From the NCBI GenBank assembly GCA_016190375.1, contig JACPQR010000177.1, forward strand, positions 1 through 55,844: a DNA stretch of 55,844 bases. The letters run 5' to 3'. Position 1 is the first letter of the stretch, and each line of letters starts with the position of its first letter. The translations under genes and the position numbers were made by a program. Source of the DNA: Deltaproteobacteria bacterium (GTDB lineage Bacteria; Myxococcota_A; Polyangia; JACPQR01). The notes beneath the pieces are model-generated. The model searched no databases. It saw nothing but the letters and a program-made list of their open reading frames with translations, and was not told the DNA's origin. This document shows positions 17,724-26,164 of the stretch, in pieces.

Positions 17724-18878
17724 ATGACGGCAATTGCTCCCCACGGCGGCGTGCTCGTCGACCGCGTCCTTCGCGGCGATGCCCTCGCGGCCGTCCGCGA
17801 TCGCGCCGAGGGTCTCGTCCGGATCGAGGTCGACGACCGCGTACAGAGCGACATCGAGATGATCGCCGTCGGCGCCTTCAGTCCGCTGAAGGGCTTCGTC
17901 GGCTCGCGCGACTGGAAGACGATCGTCGAGGACCTGCGCCTCGAGGACGGCACCGTCTGGTCGATCCCCGTCACCCTCTCGGTCTCGGCCGAGAAGGCCG
18001 CCGGCATCCGCGAGGGCACCGACGTCGCGCTCGTCGACGCTGCGGGCAAGACGCTCGCGCTCCTCTCGGTCGCGGAGAAGTACCGCCCGGACAAGGAGCG
18101 CGAGGCTCGGGAGGTCTACCGGACCACCGAGACCGCGCATCCTGGAGTCAAGGCGCTCCTCGAGTCCGGCGAGGTCAACCTCGCGGGTGAGATCCAGCTC
18201 GTCGACAGGCCCGACACGGTCCAGTTCCCCGCCTATCACCGGGACCCCGCGCAGGTCCGGGCGATCTTCGCGGACCGCGGCTGGAAGCGAATCGTCGCCT
18301 TCCAGACCAGAAACCCGGTCCACCGCGCGCACGAGTACCTGCAGAAGTGCGCGATGGAGATGGTCGACGGGCTGCTCCTGCATCCCCTGGTGGGCAAGAC
18401 CAAGTCCGACGACACGCCCGCCGGGGTCCGGATGCGCTGCTACGAGGTGCTGCTCGATGGCTACTATCCCAAGGACCGGGTCGTCTTGTCGGTCTACCCG
18501 GCCGCCATGCGGTACGGAGGCCCTCGCGAGGCGATCTTCCACGCGATCGCGCGAAAGAACTACGGGTGCACCCACTTCATCGTGGGGCGCGACCACGCCG
18601 GCGTGGGCAGCTATTACGGCACCTACGACGCCCACGCGATCTTCGACCGCTTCGCGCCGGGCGAGCTCGGCATCCAGCCGGTCTTCTTCGACAACGCCTT
18701 CTACTGCCGGAGCTGCAGCTCGATGGCGTCGCTCAAGACCTGCCCCCACGACCCTTCGCACCACGTGAGCCTCTCCGGCACGAAGGTCCGCGAGATGCTC
18801 TCGCGCGGCGAGCCGCCGCCCGCGGAGTTCTCGAGGCCCGAGGTCGCCCGCGTCCTGATCGACTCGCTGAAGCGCTGA
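17724..18878 (+). CDS. sat: Sulfate adenylyltransferase (ATP sulfurylase)
   Basis: Protein of 384 residues catalysing ATP + sulfate to adenosine 5'-phosphosulfate and pyrophosphate. ATG 17724 is preceded by GAGAGGA. Signature motifs are QTRNPVHRAHE (about 194) and IVGRDHAGVGSYYG (about 287), with a zinc-type cluster CRSCSSMASLKTC followed by histidines that is typical of the homo-oligomeric bacterial/archaeal enzyme. The length fits the single-domain (no APS kinase) form. No APS reductase or cysteine genes are in the window, so assimilatory versus dissimilatory use cannot be decided. It is convergent with the CBS protein gene, 3 nt apart. Confidence 0.95.
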   Translation: MTAIAPHGGVLVDRVLRGDALAAVRDRAEGLVRIEVDDRVQSDIEMIAVGAFSPLKGFVGSRDWKTIVEDLRLEDGTVWSIPVTLSVSAEKAAGIREGTDVALVDAAGKTLALLSVAEKYRPDKEREAREVYRTTETAHPGVKALLESGEVNLAGEIQLVDRPDTVQFPAYHRDPAQVRAIFADRGWKRIVAFQTRNPVHRAHEYLQKCAMEMVDGLLLHPLVGKTKSDDTPAGVRMRCYEVLLDGYYPKDRVVLSVYPAAMRYGGPREAIFHAIARKNYGCTHFIVGRDHAGVGSYYGTYDAHAIFDRFAPGELGIQPVFFDNAFYCRSCSSMASLKTCPHDPSHHVSLSGTKVREMLSRGEPPPAEFSRPEVARVLIDSLKR

Positions 18879-18881
18879 CGG

Positions 18882-19523
18882 TCACCGCATCGACGCGATC
18901 TCAGCGAGCCGCGCATCCCGCTCTCGGGTGTCGCCCTGCAGAGGAACGTCCAGGCCCTCCGCCCGAGTGAGCCAGCGCACGACGTCGAGCGCGGTCAGGA
19001 GGCCCATCACCATGCCCGTCTCGCTCGTGACCGGTATCTGGCCCACGCTGCCCGACGCAAGGAGCGCCGCGGCGTGAAGCAGGGGCGTGCTCGACGGAAT
19101 GGCGATGCCCGCAGGCTGCATCACCTCCGACGCGATCGCCCGCGCCAGCCTGGTCGAGTGGAACCCGGCTTCCAGATTCGCCGGTCCCTCGTCGGTCTCG
19201 ACGTCGTCCCAGTACTCCCGGAGCAGATCGGCCATCGAGACGATGCCGATCAATCGACCGGCGCCGTCGACCACCGGAGCAGCCATGATGTCGTTCTCGA
19301 TGAAGATCGACGCGACGGTCTCCACGCTGAAATCGGCCCCCAGCTCGAGGGGGAACCCCCACGACATCACCTCGCTGACGGGGGTCCGTGCCGCGATCCT
19401 CCGCACGTCCCGCGCCTCCGGGATTGGCTCGTCGGCTCTCGCCTTTCGTGTCTCGAATCTCCCGCTGTCCGGCCTGGTGAGCCTCGACCGGCGCGTGCGG
19501 TCCAACGAGGGCTCCTGGAACAT
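18882..19523 (-). CDS. CBS-domain pair protein
   Basis: Protein of 213 residues from ATG 19523, with a strong AAGGAGG upstream. After a basic N-terminus it carries two CBS motifs: VSEVMSWGFPLELGADFSVE..AAPVVDGAGRLIGIVSMADLL (about 50-110) and IASEVMQPAGIAIPSSTPLL..IPVTSETGMVMGLLTALDVV (about 135-195). CBS pairs bind adenosine nucleotides and usually regulate an attached or partner protein; no effector domain is fused here. It is the last gene of a minus-strand group with the small zinc protein and diguanylate cyclase (20-bp gap). Confidence 0.85.
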   Translation of the reverse strand: MFQEPSLDRTRRSRLTRPDSGRFETRKARADEPIPEARDVRRIAARTPVSEVMSWGFPLELGADFSVETVASIFIENDIMAAPVVDGAGRLIGIVSMADLLREYWDDVETDEGPANLEAGFHSTRLARAIASEVMQPAGIAIPSSTPLLHAAALLASGSVGQIPVTSETGMVMGLLTALDVVRWLTRAEGLDVPLQGDTRERDARLAEIASMR

Positions 19524-19543
19524 GTCGAACCTCCTTTCCTTTC

Positions 19544-19855
19544 CTAGTCCCCACCCCCCAGATCGACGTAGAGATCGGTGAGCTCGCCCCGGCACATCGA
19601 CTCGCGGCACTCGTCGCAGAAGACGACGCACTCCTCGTCGTCTTCCGGCCCCCCGCACCAGCTCTGGCGGCAGGCCGCGCAGGTGGCGATCGCGCTCGGG
19701 TCGGCGCCGCGTCGGCCGCGCTCGATCTCGGACGTGTTCGAGATACCGCGCCCGGCCAGGGCGCCTTCGTTGCACGTCCCCAAGCCCGCGAGGGCCGTGC
19801 CCGTGTGTTCGAGCGTGGTCGGGATTGGGAAGCCTTCCTGGTCATGCGCCAGCAT
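19544..19855 (-). CDS. Small Cys-rich (zinc-finger-like) protein
   Basis: Protein of 103 residues from ATG 19855. The C-terminal half contains CAACRQSWC and CDECRESMC, two matching C-x2-C-x4-C clusters separated by an acidic stretch (GGPEDDEECVVF). They could co-ordinate zinc, as in B-box/treble-clef modules. The start lies 14 nt inside the 3' end of the diguanylate cyclase gene, so translation is likely coupled and the two products may work together. No family was recognised; function unknown. Confidence 0.6.
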   Translation of the reverse strand: MLAHDQEGFPIPTTLEHTGTALAGLGTCNEGALAGRGISNTSEIERGRRGADPSAIATCAACRQSWCGGPEDDEECVVFCDECRESMCRGELTDLYVDLGGGD

Positions 19856-20711
19856 CGGTACCCTCCCGCGCCAGCTCGAACGCCCGCCAGTCGGATCGAG
19901 AGAGGTAGAGCTCCGGGGCCGGATCTCGATCGCGGACCGCCAGCACCGCGCGATCGCGACCCCGTGCCTTGGCCGTCGCGAGCGCGTCGTCGGCGGCCGC
20001 CAGGACCGCCCGGATCTGGCTGGGGCGCGGCGCCACGAGGCTCGCGACACCGATCGACACCGAAGCGGTCGGAAGCGCGTGTCGCTTCTCGAGCGAGGAC
20101 ATGAGCAGCGTCGAGCGGATCCGGTCGGCGAGCTTGAGCGCGCTCGTCCCGTCGGTATCGGGCGCGATCACGACGAACTCGTCGCCGCCGAAGCGCGCTG
20201 CGAAATCCGTGCACCTGCACGTGAGGCGCAGGGACTCGGCGACGGCGCAGAGCGCAGCATCACCACCGAGATGCCCGTCGCGGGCGTTGATCTCGCGCAG
20301 CCCGTCGAGATCGATGAACAGGACCGCCATCGAGGTCCGGCTCCGGGCGGCCCGCGCCGCCTCTTGCTGCATGCGTTCCTCGAGGTGCCTGCGATTCGCC
20401 AACCCCGTGAGAGCGTCCGTGCGCGACAGCTCGATGAGCTCTTCTTCCCGGGCGCGGCCGATCCACGGCAAGAGGACCGAGAGCCCGACGAGACACGCAA
20501 CGAGGTACAGATATGTCGGTCCCTGCGAGGCGAGCTCCGCCACGATCCAGTCGGGAGTGGGACCGTCCGAGGTGGCCGATCCCCTCAGGAACACCAGCCC
20601 CAGCGGCGCGCCGACCGAGAAGGCGGTGGCGATTCCACCCCAGCCGAGCCGCGTCGCGCTACCACTCCGGCGGTTTTTTTCTCGGATTTCGGAATCTTCG
20701 CCCCATGACAT
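19842..20711 (-). CDS. Membrane diguanylate cyclase (GGDEF)
   Basis: Protein of 289 residues with two TM segments (about 24-43 and 66-84) and a complete GGDEF domain: RTDALTGLANRRHLEE (97-112), FIDLDGLREIN with the metal Asp at 134, and RFGGDEF (173-179). The inhibitory RxxD site is present as RCTD (166-169), five residues before GGDEF, so c-di-GMP product inhibition is expected. It makes c-di-GMP from two GTP at the membrane. ATG 20711 has GGGAGG upstream. Its 3' end overlaps the small Cys-rich gene. Confidence 0.9.
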   Translation of the reverse strand: MSWGEDSEIREKNRRSGSATRLGWGGIATAFSVGAPLGLVFLRGSATSDGPTPDWIVAELASQGPTYLYLVACLVGLSVLLPWIGRAREEELIELSRTDALTGLANRRHLEERMQQEAARAARSRTSMAVLFIDLDGLREINARDGHLGGDAALCAVAESLRLTCRCTDFAARFGGDEFVVIAPDTDGTSALKLADRIRSTLLMSSLEKRHALPTASVSIGVASLVAPRPSQIRAVLAAADDALATAKARGRDRAVLAVRDRDPAPELYLSRSDWRAFELAREGTDAGA

Positions 20712-20856
20712 CTGTCATCCTCCCTTCGGGGCGGGGCACCGAGCAACGGTCGTGCCGTGAGCTTGAAATCGAGAAACGCGCATGACCCGCACGTGAGGGA
20801 TCGGGAGCCCGGGTAATAATCCGCATCAGGGAGAGTTTTTCCGCAACACTGACTCG

Positions 20857-22098
20857 TCAGCCGGCTCCCGGCGACGGGACCGGGTCGAGCGGGAGCCGGA
20901 TCTCGATCGCCGTTCCGCCCGACGGAGGGAAGCGAGCGGTGATCTCGCCCCCATGGAGGTTCGCGGCTCGCCACGCGATGGGCAGGCCCAGGCCGCTGCC
21001 GTGGTGCTTGGTGGTGAAGAAGGGCTCGAAGATCTTCGAGCGGAGCTCCACGGGGACGCCCGGTCCTTCGTCCGAGACGGTGACGTGGCACTCGCGATCG
21101 ACCTCGACCGCGACCTTGACCAGCCCTCCCGCTGGACTGGCCTGGGCGGCGTTGAGAAGGACGTTCAAGAAGAGCTGGCGCAGGAGGACCGGATCCGCGA
21201 CGAGATTGGCGGCCGGGCCCACGAGGTCGATTCGAAGGCTCCCGAAGCTCGGGTCGCGTTCCACGAGACGCCAGACCTCCTCGATGAGCGGACGGATGCC
21301 AAGGGGCTCGCAGGTCGGCCGGCTCGGCCGCGCGAAGAGCAGCATCTCGTCCACGAGGCGCTCGAGCCCCTCGAGGCGGGTGAGGACCTCACGCGCCACG
21401 GATCGACCCTCGTCCGACTCCGGGAGTCGCTCCCCCAGAAGCTCGACCGCCCCGCGAATCCCCGCAAGGGGGTTTCGCACCTCGTGCGCGACCATGGCGG
21501 TCATCTCACCCAGGCGCGCCAGCGCGGCGCGCTGCAGGAACTCTGCACGCGCGCGCCGCCTCTCGGTGACGTCGGTGCCCCAGCCGACGACGTGGGTCTC
21601 TCCGATCCCGGTCCAGCGCCAGCGCACGACCCGCTCCTCGCCTTCTCTCGTGACGATCCGGCTCTCGAGCCGGACGCTCCTCGCCTCGCCGGCCACGGCC
21701 TTCCGCAAGGCCTCCCTGCTCTCGGCTCGATTCGGCTCCGGCACGAGCTCGTCCAGAAAACCACGCCCGCGGAGCGATTCCAGGTCCCGCCCGATCAGCT
21801 CGCACGCCGCGGTGTTTGCGTGCTCGATCGTCTGGTCGGGCCGGAGGAGCACGATCATTCCGTCGGCGATCTCCGAGCATCGACCGACCAGCTCGACACC
21901 CGCCGCGGCCGAACCCCGGCGCTCTCGACGCGCCGACAGGACGACGAGGAGCGTGGCCGGGACCAGGTATCCGAGATGGCCGACGACCGTACCAGAGAGG
22001 ATGAGGTCGGTGACCACGGCCCCCGAGAGAAGGAGAGCCACGAGGACGAGCTCGGGCCGTGCGATGCGGCTGTCTTCCGAGGTCCCGCCGGGCGACAT
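20857..22098 (-). CDS. PAS-containing sensor histidine kinase (NtrB-like)
   Basis: Starting at ATG 22098 gives 413 residues. In order: two TM segments (about 16-58), a PAS domain (MIVLLRPDQTIEHANTAACE, 81-180), a HisKA helix with MTAMVAHEVRNPLAG (phospho-acceptor H205), then the ATPase domain with LFLNVLLNAAQAS (N box), SDEGPGVP (G1) and HGSGLGLPIAW (G2). It would autophosphorylate and pass phosphate to the divergently encoded NtrC-type regulator at 22204. ATG 22128 is an alternative start; I prefer 22098 because a TATCTG hexamer ends 7 nt before it. The 145 bp downstream (20712-20856) contain no gene. Confidence 0.85.
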   Translation of the reverse strand: MSPGGTSEDSRIARPELVLVALLLSGAVVTDLILSGTVVGHLGYLVPATLLVVLSARRERRGSAAAGVELVGRCSEIADGMIVLLRPDQTIEHANTAACELIGRDLESLRGRGFLDELVPEPNRAESREALRKAVAGEARSVRLESRIVTREGEERVVRWRWTGIGETHVVGWGTDVTERRRARAEFLQRAALARLGEMTAMVAHEVRNPLAGIRGAVELLGERLPESDEGRSVAREVLTRLEGLERLVDEMLLFARPSRPTCEPLGIRPLIEEVWRLVERDPSFGSLRIDLVGPAANLVADPVLLRQLFLNVLLNAAQASPAGGLVKVAVEVDRECHVTVSDEGPGVPVELRSKIFEPFFTTKHHGSGLGLPIAWRAANLHGGEITARFPPSGGTAIEIRLPLDPVPSPGAG

Positions 22099-22105
22099 CG
22101 CACCC

Positions 22106-22195
22106 CAGATAGCGCCACCGGGCTCCATGTCCAGCGGGTGAGCTCCGAATGTGTGCAGCTTGTGTGTGGCGCCCGAACGAGCGGCGCGGTAGCGT
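22106..22195. promoter_or_regulatory. Divergent promoter region of the two-component pair
   Basis: On the minus strand TATCTG (22106-22111) ends 7 nt before ATG 22098 of the kinase. On the plus strand TAGCGT (22190-22195) ends 8 nt before ATG 22204 of the regulator. No SD precedes either start. Confidence 0.4.
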
Positions 22196-22203
22196 CGTAG
22201 ACG

Positions 22204-23631
22204 ATGACGGCCCAGGCGAGCGAGGCTCCGGCCAGGGCGACGATCCTCGTCGTGGACGACGAGAACCTCGTCCGCTGGTCCCTGCGCAAGCGGCTCGAGG
22301 CAACGGGCTACCAGGTGCTCGAGGCCGAGGACGGCGCCACGGCCCTGGCGCAGTTTCGCGAGAACCCGGATCTGGTGTTGCTCGATTTCAGGCTGCCGGA
22401 CGTGGACGGCCTGACGCTGATGCGGCAGATGCGCGCCGGGGACCCGGACCCGATCTTCATCCTCATGACCGCGTACTCGACCGTCGCGAGCGCCGTCGAG
22501 GTCATGAAGGAGGGCGCCTACCATTACGTGGACAAGCCGTTCCGCCTGGACGAGATGCTGCCGATCGTGGAGAAGGCGCTGGAGACGACCCGCCTGAGGC
22601 GGGAGGTCCGCCGGCTCCGCGCGAGCCAGTCGGCGCCCTTCGCCCTCGACCGGATCGTCGGTCAATCACCGCTCATGCAGGACCTGAGGGAGCTCTTGCG
22701 GAAGATCGCCCAGAGCCCGGCCTCGACCGTCCTCTTCATCGGCGAGAGCGGCACGGGCAAGGACCTCGCGGCGAAGTCGATCCACTACAACAGCGCCCGG
22801 TCAGGCGGACCCTTCATGAACATCACCTGCTCCGCGCTCTCGGAGAGCCTCCTCGAGTCCGAGCTGTTCGGGCACGAGGCCGGAGCGTTCACCGACGCGA
22901 AGCAGCGCAAGAAGGGCCTCCTCGAGCTGGCGCACGGTGGCACGGTGTTCCTCGACGAGGTCGGCGAGATGTCGCCGGGGCTTCAGGCGAAGCTCCTGCG
23001 CTTCCTGGAGGACCGGACCTTCAAGCGGGTGGGCGGAACGACGGACATCCGGCCGGACGTGAGGGTGATCGCCGCGACTCACAGGGACCTCGAAGAGGCC
23101 GTCGCGAGCCGCCAGTTCCGGTCGGATCTGTACTACCGCCTCATGGTGGTGCCCTTGCGCATGCCGCCGCTGCGCGAGCGACCCGGCGACGTCGAGATCC
23201 TGGCCAAGTACTACATCGACGGCTTCAACAGGGAGTTCGGAGGAGCCGTCCGTGGCCTGTCGGACGAGGCGCTGCGCCTCCTCGAGACCCATTACTGGCC
23301 CGGGAACGTGCGCGAGCTGCGCAACGCCTGCGAGCGCGCGGTCCTGCTCAACAGCCGCGGCATCCTGCCGGCGGAGGCGTTCGGATCGCTCCTGCCTCAG
23401 CCGCGCGGGGAACATGCGTTCCGCTTGCCCCCGGGCGGGCTCGTCTTCGAGGAGCTCGAGAAGGACCTCTTGGTGCAGGCGCTCGAGCGGACCGGTGGCA
23501 ACCAGTCGCGCGCGGCGGTGCTGCTCGGCATGAATCGCGATCAGATCCGCTACCGGATCGAGAAGTTCAACCTCGGCGGGATGGGGATCCGCCGGCGGAC
23601 CCCGCGACCCGGGCCGAAGCCCGGCGCCTGA
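22204..23631 (+). CDS. NtrC-family sigma54-dependent response regulator
   Basis: Protein of 475 residues with three domains. The receiver (11-125) has the acidic pair VVDDE, phospho-acceptor D61 in LLDFRLPD and K111. The AAA+ domain has Walker A GESGTGKD (180-187), the sigma54-contact loop as GAFTDA (227-232; canonical GAFTGA) and the LDEVGEM Walker B. A C-terminal Fis-type HTH is present (GGNQSRAAVLLGMNRDQIRYRIEKF). It should activate sigma54 promoters when phosphorylated by the adjacent histidine kinase. No convincing -24/-12 promoter was seen nearby. The start at 22204 is 8 nt after TAGCGT. Confidence 0.95.
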   Translation: MTAQASEAPARATILVVDDENLVRWSLRKRLEATGYQVLEAEDGATALAQFRENPDLVLLDFRLPDVDGLTLMRQMRAGDPDPIFILMTAYSTVASAVEVMKEGAYHYVDKPFRLDEMLPIVEKALETTRLRREVRRLRASQSAPFALDRIVGQSPLMQDLRELLRKIAQSPASTVLFIGESGTGKDLAAKSIHYNSARSGGPFMNITCSALSESLLESELFGHEAGAFTDAKQRKKGLLELAHGGTVFLDEVGEMSPGLQAKLLRFLEDRTFKRVGGTTDIRPDVRVIAATHRDLEEAVASRQFRSDLYYRLMVVPLRMPPLRERPGDVEILAKYYIDGFNREFGGAVRGLSDEALRLLETHYWPGNVRELRNACERAVLLNSRGILPAEAFGSLLPQPRGEHAFRLPPGGLVFEELEKDLLVQALERTGGNQSRAAVLLGMNRDQIRYRIEKFNLGGMGIRRRTPRPGPKPGA

Positions 23632-23656
23632 GAGGACGACCTCCTCGAGCCGACCG

Positions 23657-24499
23657 ATGCGACCCGGTGACGTCATCGCGGAGCGGTTCGAGGTCGAGCG
23701 CCTCGCGGGCGAGGGCGGAATGGGCGCGGTCTACCGCGCGCTGGATCTCCTCTCGGGAGGGGCAGTCGCGGTCAAGATGCTGCACCGGCAGGGCGCCGAG
23801 GAGGTCCGTCGCTTCGCGCGCGAGGCCGTGCTCCTCGCCGAGATCCCGCATCCGGGCGTCGTGCGATACGTGGCCCACGGCATCTCGTCGGCGGGCGACC
23901 TCTGGCTGGCGATGGAGTGGCTCTACTGCGCAACCTCCCGCACCGAGCCCGACGACTGCTGCGGCAGTCCCGGGTGCTCCCGCTGGACCCAACAGCAGTA
24001 TGACTGTCGCGGCGGCAACTGCTTCTTCCTCGGATGCGTCGCGGACGCCGAGTGCGTCGGAGCGGCGAGCTTCGTGTGCCGCCAGCTCGACTCGGGTTAC
24101 GGAGTGTGCGCAGAGCCATGCACCGACGAGCAGGACTGCGAGGGAGGTGCATGCGCCGTCGACGACGACGCGCAGACCCGGGACCTCGCGAACGGTGACG
24201 AGACGTTCTGCCAGGAGGAGGACGACTGCCAAGTGGTCGGTTGCGCCGACGAGCCGGGCACGGTCTGCGACGAGCTGACTGGCGACTGCGTGTGCACGCC
24301 CGGTTCCTGCAACGAGGGATGGGAGTGCATCACCTGGGACTGCGAACGCGTGACGATCGAGGAGCTCAGCCTGCCGAACGAGATCGGAGCGCCATGCGAG
24401 GACGACCGTGACTGCCCGCCCGAGGGAAGGTGCTGCGTCTCACCGGAGGAGTGCGAGGATACCGTCGACGTGGACTACTGCCGCTGCATCCCGCGCTGA
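23657..24499 (+). CDS. Kinase N-lobe fused to a Cys-rich tail (chimeric ORF)
   Basis: An uninterrupted frame of 280 codons. Residues 1-89 are a normal Hanks kinase N-lobe: RFEVERLAGEGGMGAVYRAL (glycine loop), K40 in VAVKML, helix-C E56 and the hinge DLWLAMEWL. At residue 90 (nt 23924) the sequence changes abruptly to a Cys-rich exported-type sequence (about 26 cysteines, for example CCGSPGC, CVADAEC, CEDDRDC, CRCIPR). The HRD loop, DFG and whole C-lobe are missing, so it cannot be an active kinase, and there is no signal peptide for the Cys-rich part. Either a deletion fused two genes in frame or the assembly is misjoined near 23920-23930. It abuts the (SD)n lipoprotein gene with stops forming TGATCA. 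Confidence 0.75.
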   Translation: MRPGDVIAERFEVERLAGEGGMGAVYRALDLLSGGAVAVKMLHRQGAEEVRRFAREAVLLAEIPHPGVVRYVAHGISSAGDLWLAMEWLYCATSRTEPDDCCGSPGCSRWTQQQYDCRGGNCFFLGCVADAECVGAASFVCRQLDSGYGVCAEPCTDEQDCEGGACAVDDDAQTRDLANGDETFCQEEDDCQVVGCADEPGTVCDELTGDCVCTPGSCNEGWECITWDCERVTIEELSLPNEIGAPCEDDRDCPPEGRCCVSPEECEDTVDVDYCRCIPR

Positions 24500-25180
24500 T
24501 CAGCGCTCTGGGCCGCCGCCTGCGTCGAGGCCGCAGCCAAAGATACCCTCCGCGTCGCAGGCGCAGATCTGGTCGCGCTCGTCCGCCGTCACGCAGGCTC
24601 CGCCCTGGTCGCAGCAGGCGGCGATCGCGAGGCACTCGTAGCCATCATTGCAGCGGTCTCCGGCGAATCCGCCGCAGGATCCGCGATCTCCCATCATCTG
24701 ACTCTCGGGCGCACAAACGCCGGGGCCGCCTTCCAGGTTGAAGCCGCCGTAGCACGACAGCCCCTCGCCGCAGATGAGGTTCTCGCATGGACCGCCGAGC
24801 CCTCCGGCCGCGCAATCCGCGTCGCCGTCGCCGTCGCCGTCACCGTCACCGTCGCCGTCACCGTCACCGTCGCCGTCAGCGTCGCCGTCGCCATCGCCAT
24901 CCGAGTCCGAGTCCGAGTCCGAATCCGAGTCCGAATCCGAGTCCGAATCCGAGTCCGTGTCCGAGTCCGAATCCGAGTCCGAATCCGAGTCCGAATCCGA
25001 GTCCGTGTCCGAATCCGAGTCCGAATCCGTGTCCGAATCCGTGTCCGAGTCGGAGTCCGTGTCCGAGTCCGCGTCGGCGTCGCCGCCGCTGTCGTCGTCG
25101 TCATCGCCGCAGCCCGCGACCCAAATGCCCAGGACACCGGAGAGACAGAGCGCCAGCAAGGACGGAAGTCGGTTGCTCAT
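24500..25180 (-). CDS. (Ser-Asp)n-repeat Cys-rich lipoprotein
   Basis: Protein of 226 residues from ATG 25180, with signal and lipobox (GVLGIWVAGC). It then has a linker of about 95 residues composed almost only of SD, TD and GD dipeptides, and a C-terminal Cys-rich domain (GGPCENLICGEGLSCYGG, CNDGYECLAIAACC). The SD linker is encoded by near-identical 12-bp units (about 24899-25078). It resembles the stalk of Gram-positive Clf/Sdr surface proteins by convergence only. It is probably a surface-displayed disulfide-rich domain on an extended, possibly Ca-binding stalk. TATCCT ends 8 nt before the ATG. Confidence 0.8.
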   Translation of the reverse strand: MSNRLPSLLALCLSGVLGIWVAGCGDDDDDSGGDADADSDTDSDSDTDSDTDSDSDSDTDSDSDSDSDSDSDSDTDSDSDSDSDSDSDSDSDSDGDGDGDADGDGDGDGDGDGDGDGDGDADCAAGGLGGPCENLICGEGLSCYGGFNLEGGPGVCAPESQMMGDRGSCGGFAGDRCNDGYECLAIAACCDQGGACVTADERDQICACDAEGIFGCGLDAGGGPER

Positions 25181-25188
25181 GAGGTCCG

Positions 25189-25240
25189 AGGATATCCGAG
25201 AGTCCCCGCAGTGGCGAATCGTGGTCACCCGTCGTATAGA
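25189..25240. promoter_or_regulatory. Divergent -10 elements: (SD)n lipoprotein / larE
   Basis: Minus-strand TATCCT (25189-25194) ends 8 nt before ATG 25180; plus-strand TATAGA (25235-25240) ends 8 nt before ATG 25249. Both genes lack an SD. Confidence 0.5.
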
Positions 25241-25248
25241 ACGTCCTC

Positions 25249-26085
25249 ATGGACGGGGCGCTCGAGAGGCTGCGGGGCATCCTCCGACAGATGGGCTCGG
25301 TGCTGGTCGCCTTCTCCGGGGGCGCCGATTCGGCGTTTCTCCTCAAGGTCGCGCACGACGTGCTGGGCGAGCGCGCCGTCGCGCTCACCGCTCTGTCCCC
25401 TTCGCTCGCCCCGGCCGAGAAGGACGATGCGATCGCGATCGCGAAGCAGATCGGCGCCGAGCACCTCCTCGTCGAGTCGCAGGAGCTGGAGGACCCGGGC
25501 TACGTCGCGAACCCATCGAACCGCTGCTACTACTGCAAGACCGAGCTCTTCCGGGTGGCCGAGCCAGAGAGGCTCCGGCTCGACCTGGCGTTCGTGGCCA
25601 TCGGCACGAATCTGGACGATCTCGGCGACCATCGTCCCGGGCTGGACGCCGCTCGCGAGGCCGGGATCCGTTCGCCGCTCGTCGAAGCGGGCATGTCCAA
25701 GGCCGATGTCCGCCGGCTCTCGCTCGAGCTCGGCCTGTCCACCTGGGACAAGCCCGCCGCCGCCTGCCTCGCCTCCCGGATTCCCTACGGCACCGCCGTG
25801 ACGCCCGAGCGCCTGCGACAGGTCGGGCAGCTCGAGGCGGAGCTGAGGTCTCTCGGGTTCCACGAGGTTCGAGCCCGCCACCACGGCGAGGTGGCCCGAA
25901 TCGAGGTCGCCCCCGCCGCGCTCGGCAGGGCGCTCGAGAGCCGCGCGACGATCGTCGCCGCGGCGAAGCGGGCCGGCTTCGCCTTCGTCGCCCTGGACCT
26001 CGAGGGCTACCGGACGGGAAGCCTCAACGAGCTGCTCCCGCTCCGGACCCTCCGGAAGCCGCCGGCCGATCCAGCCTCGCGATGA
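25249..26085 (+). CDS. larE: LarE-type ATP-dependent sulfur transferase
   Basis: Protein of 278 residues of the PP-loop ATPase family. SGGADS (23-28) is the PP-loop, NPSNRCYYCKTELF (88-101) carries C93 and C96, and WDKPAAACLASRIPYG carries C173, which aligns with the sacrificial/cluster cysteine of LarE. The three cysteines fit the LarE subclass that can bind an Fe-S cluster instead of donating its own sulfur; this is inference. LarE thiolates the pyridinium-3,5-biscarboxylate mononucleotide precursor of the nickel-pincer cofactor, yet larA, larB and larC are not nearby. Its last roughly 70 bp are duplicated at 28789-28866. Confidence 0.9.
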   Translation: MDGALERLRGILRQMGSVLVAFSGGADSAFLLKVAHDVLGERAVALTALSPSLAPAEKDDAIAIAKQIGAEHLLVESQELEDPGYVANPSNRCYYCKTELFRVAEPERLRLDLAFVAIGTNLDDLGDHRPGLDAAREAGIRSPLVEAGMSKADVRRLSLELGLSTWDKPAAACLASRIPYGTAVTPERLRQVGQLEAELRSLGFHEVRARHHGEVARIEVAPAALGRALESRATIVAAAKRAGFAFVALDLEGYRTGSLNELLPLRTLRKPPADPASR

Positions 26086-26089
26086 TCCG
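26012..26089 (+). repeat. Direct repeat copy 1 (3' end of larE)
   Basis: This 78-bp stretch spans the larE 3' end and matches 28789-28866 without gaps, about 91% identical over 26014-26089. The complementary strand of this copy also reads RIIARLDRPAASGGSGAGAAR-stop, nearly the C-terminus of the exported kinase encoded on the other side. Confidence 0.85.
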
Positions 26090-26164
26090 CTCTGCTGGCG
26101 GCAAACGTCATTTCGAAGAGGAACCGCCCGGGTTAGACTCCGACCGTCAAGGAGCCCGCTTGCC

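Noticed and set aside
20668..20684. T-tract (CGGTTTTTTTCTCGG) as a rho-independent terminator
   Set aside because: It lies inside the coding region of the diguanylate cyclase (Lys/Asn codons on the minus strand) and has no preceding stem.
22129..22203. Sigma54 (-24/-12) promoter upstream of the NtrC-type gene
   Set aside because: No TGGC-N7/8-TGC arrangement found; a TAGCGT hexamer fits better.
24899..25078. CRISPR-like regular array (12-bp units)
   Set aside because: Units are contiguous without unique spacers and encode an SD dipeptide stalk in the minus-strand lipoprotein.
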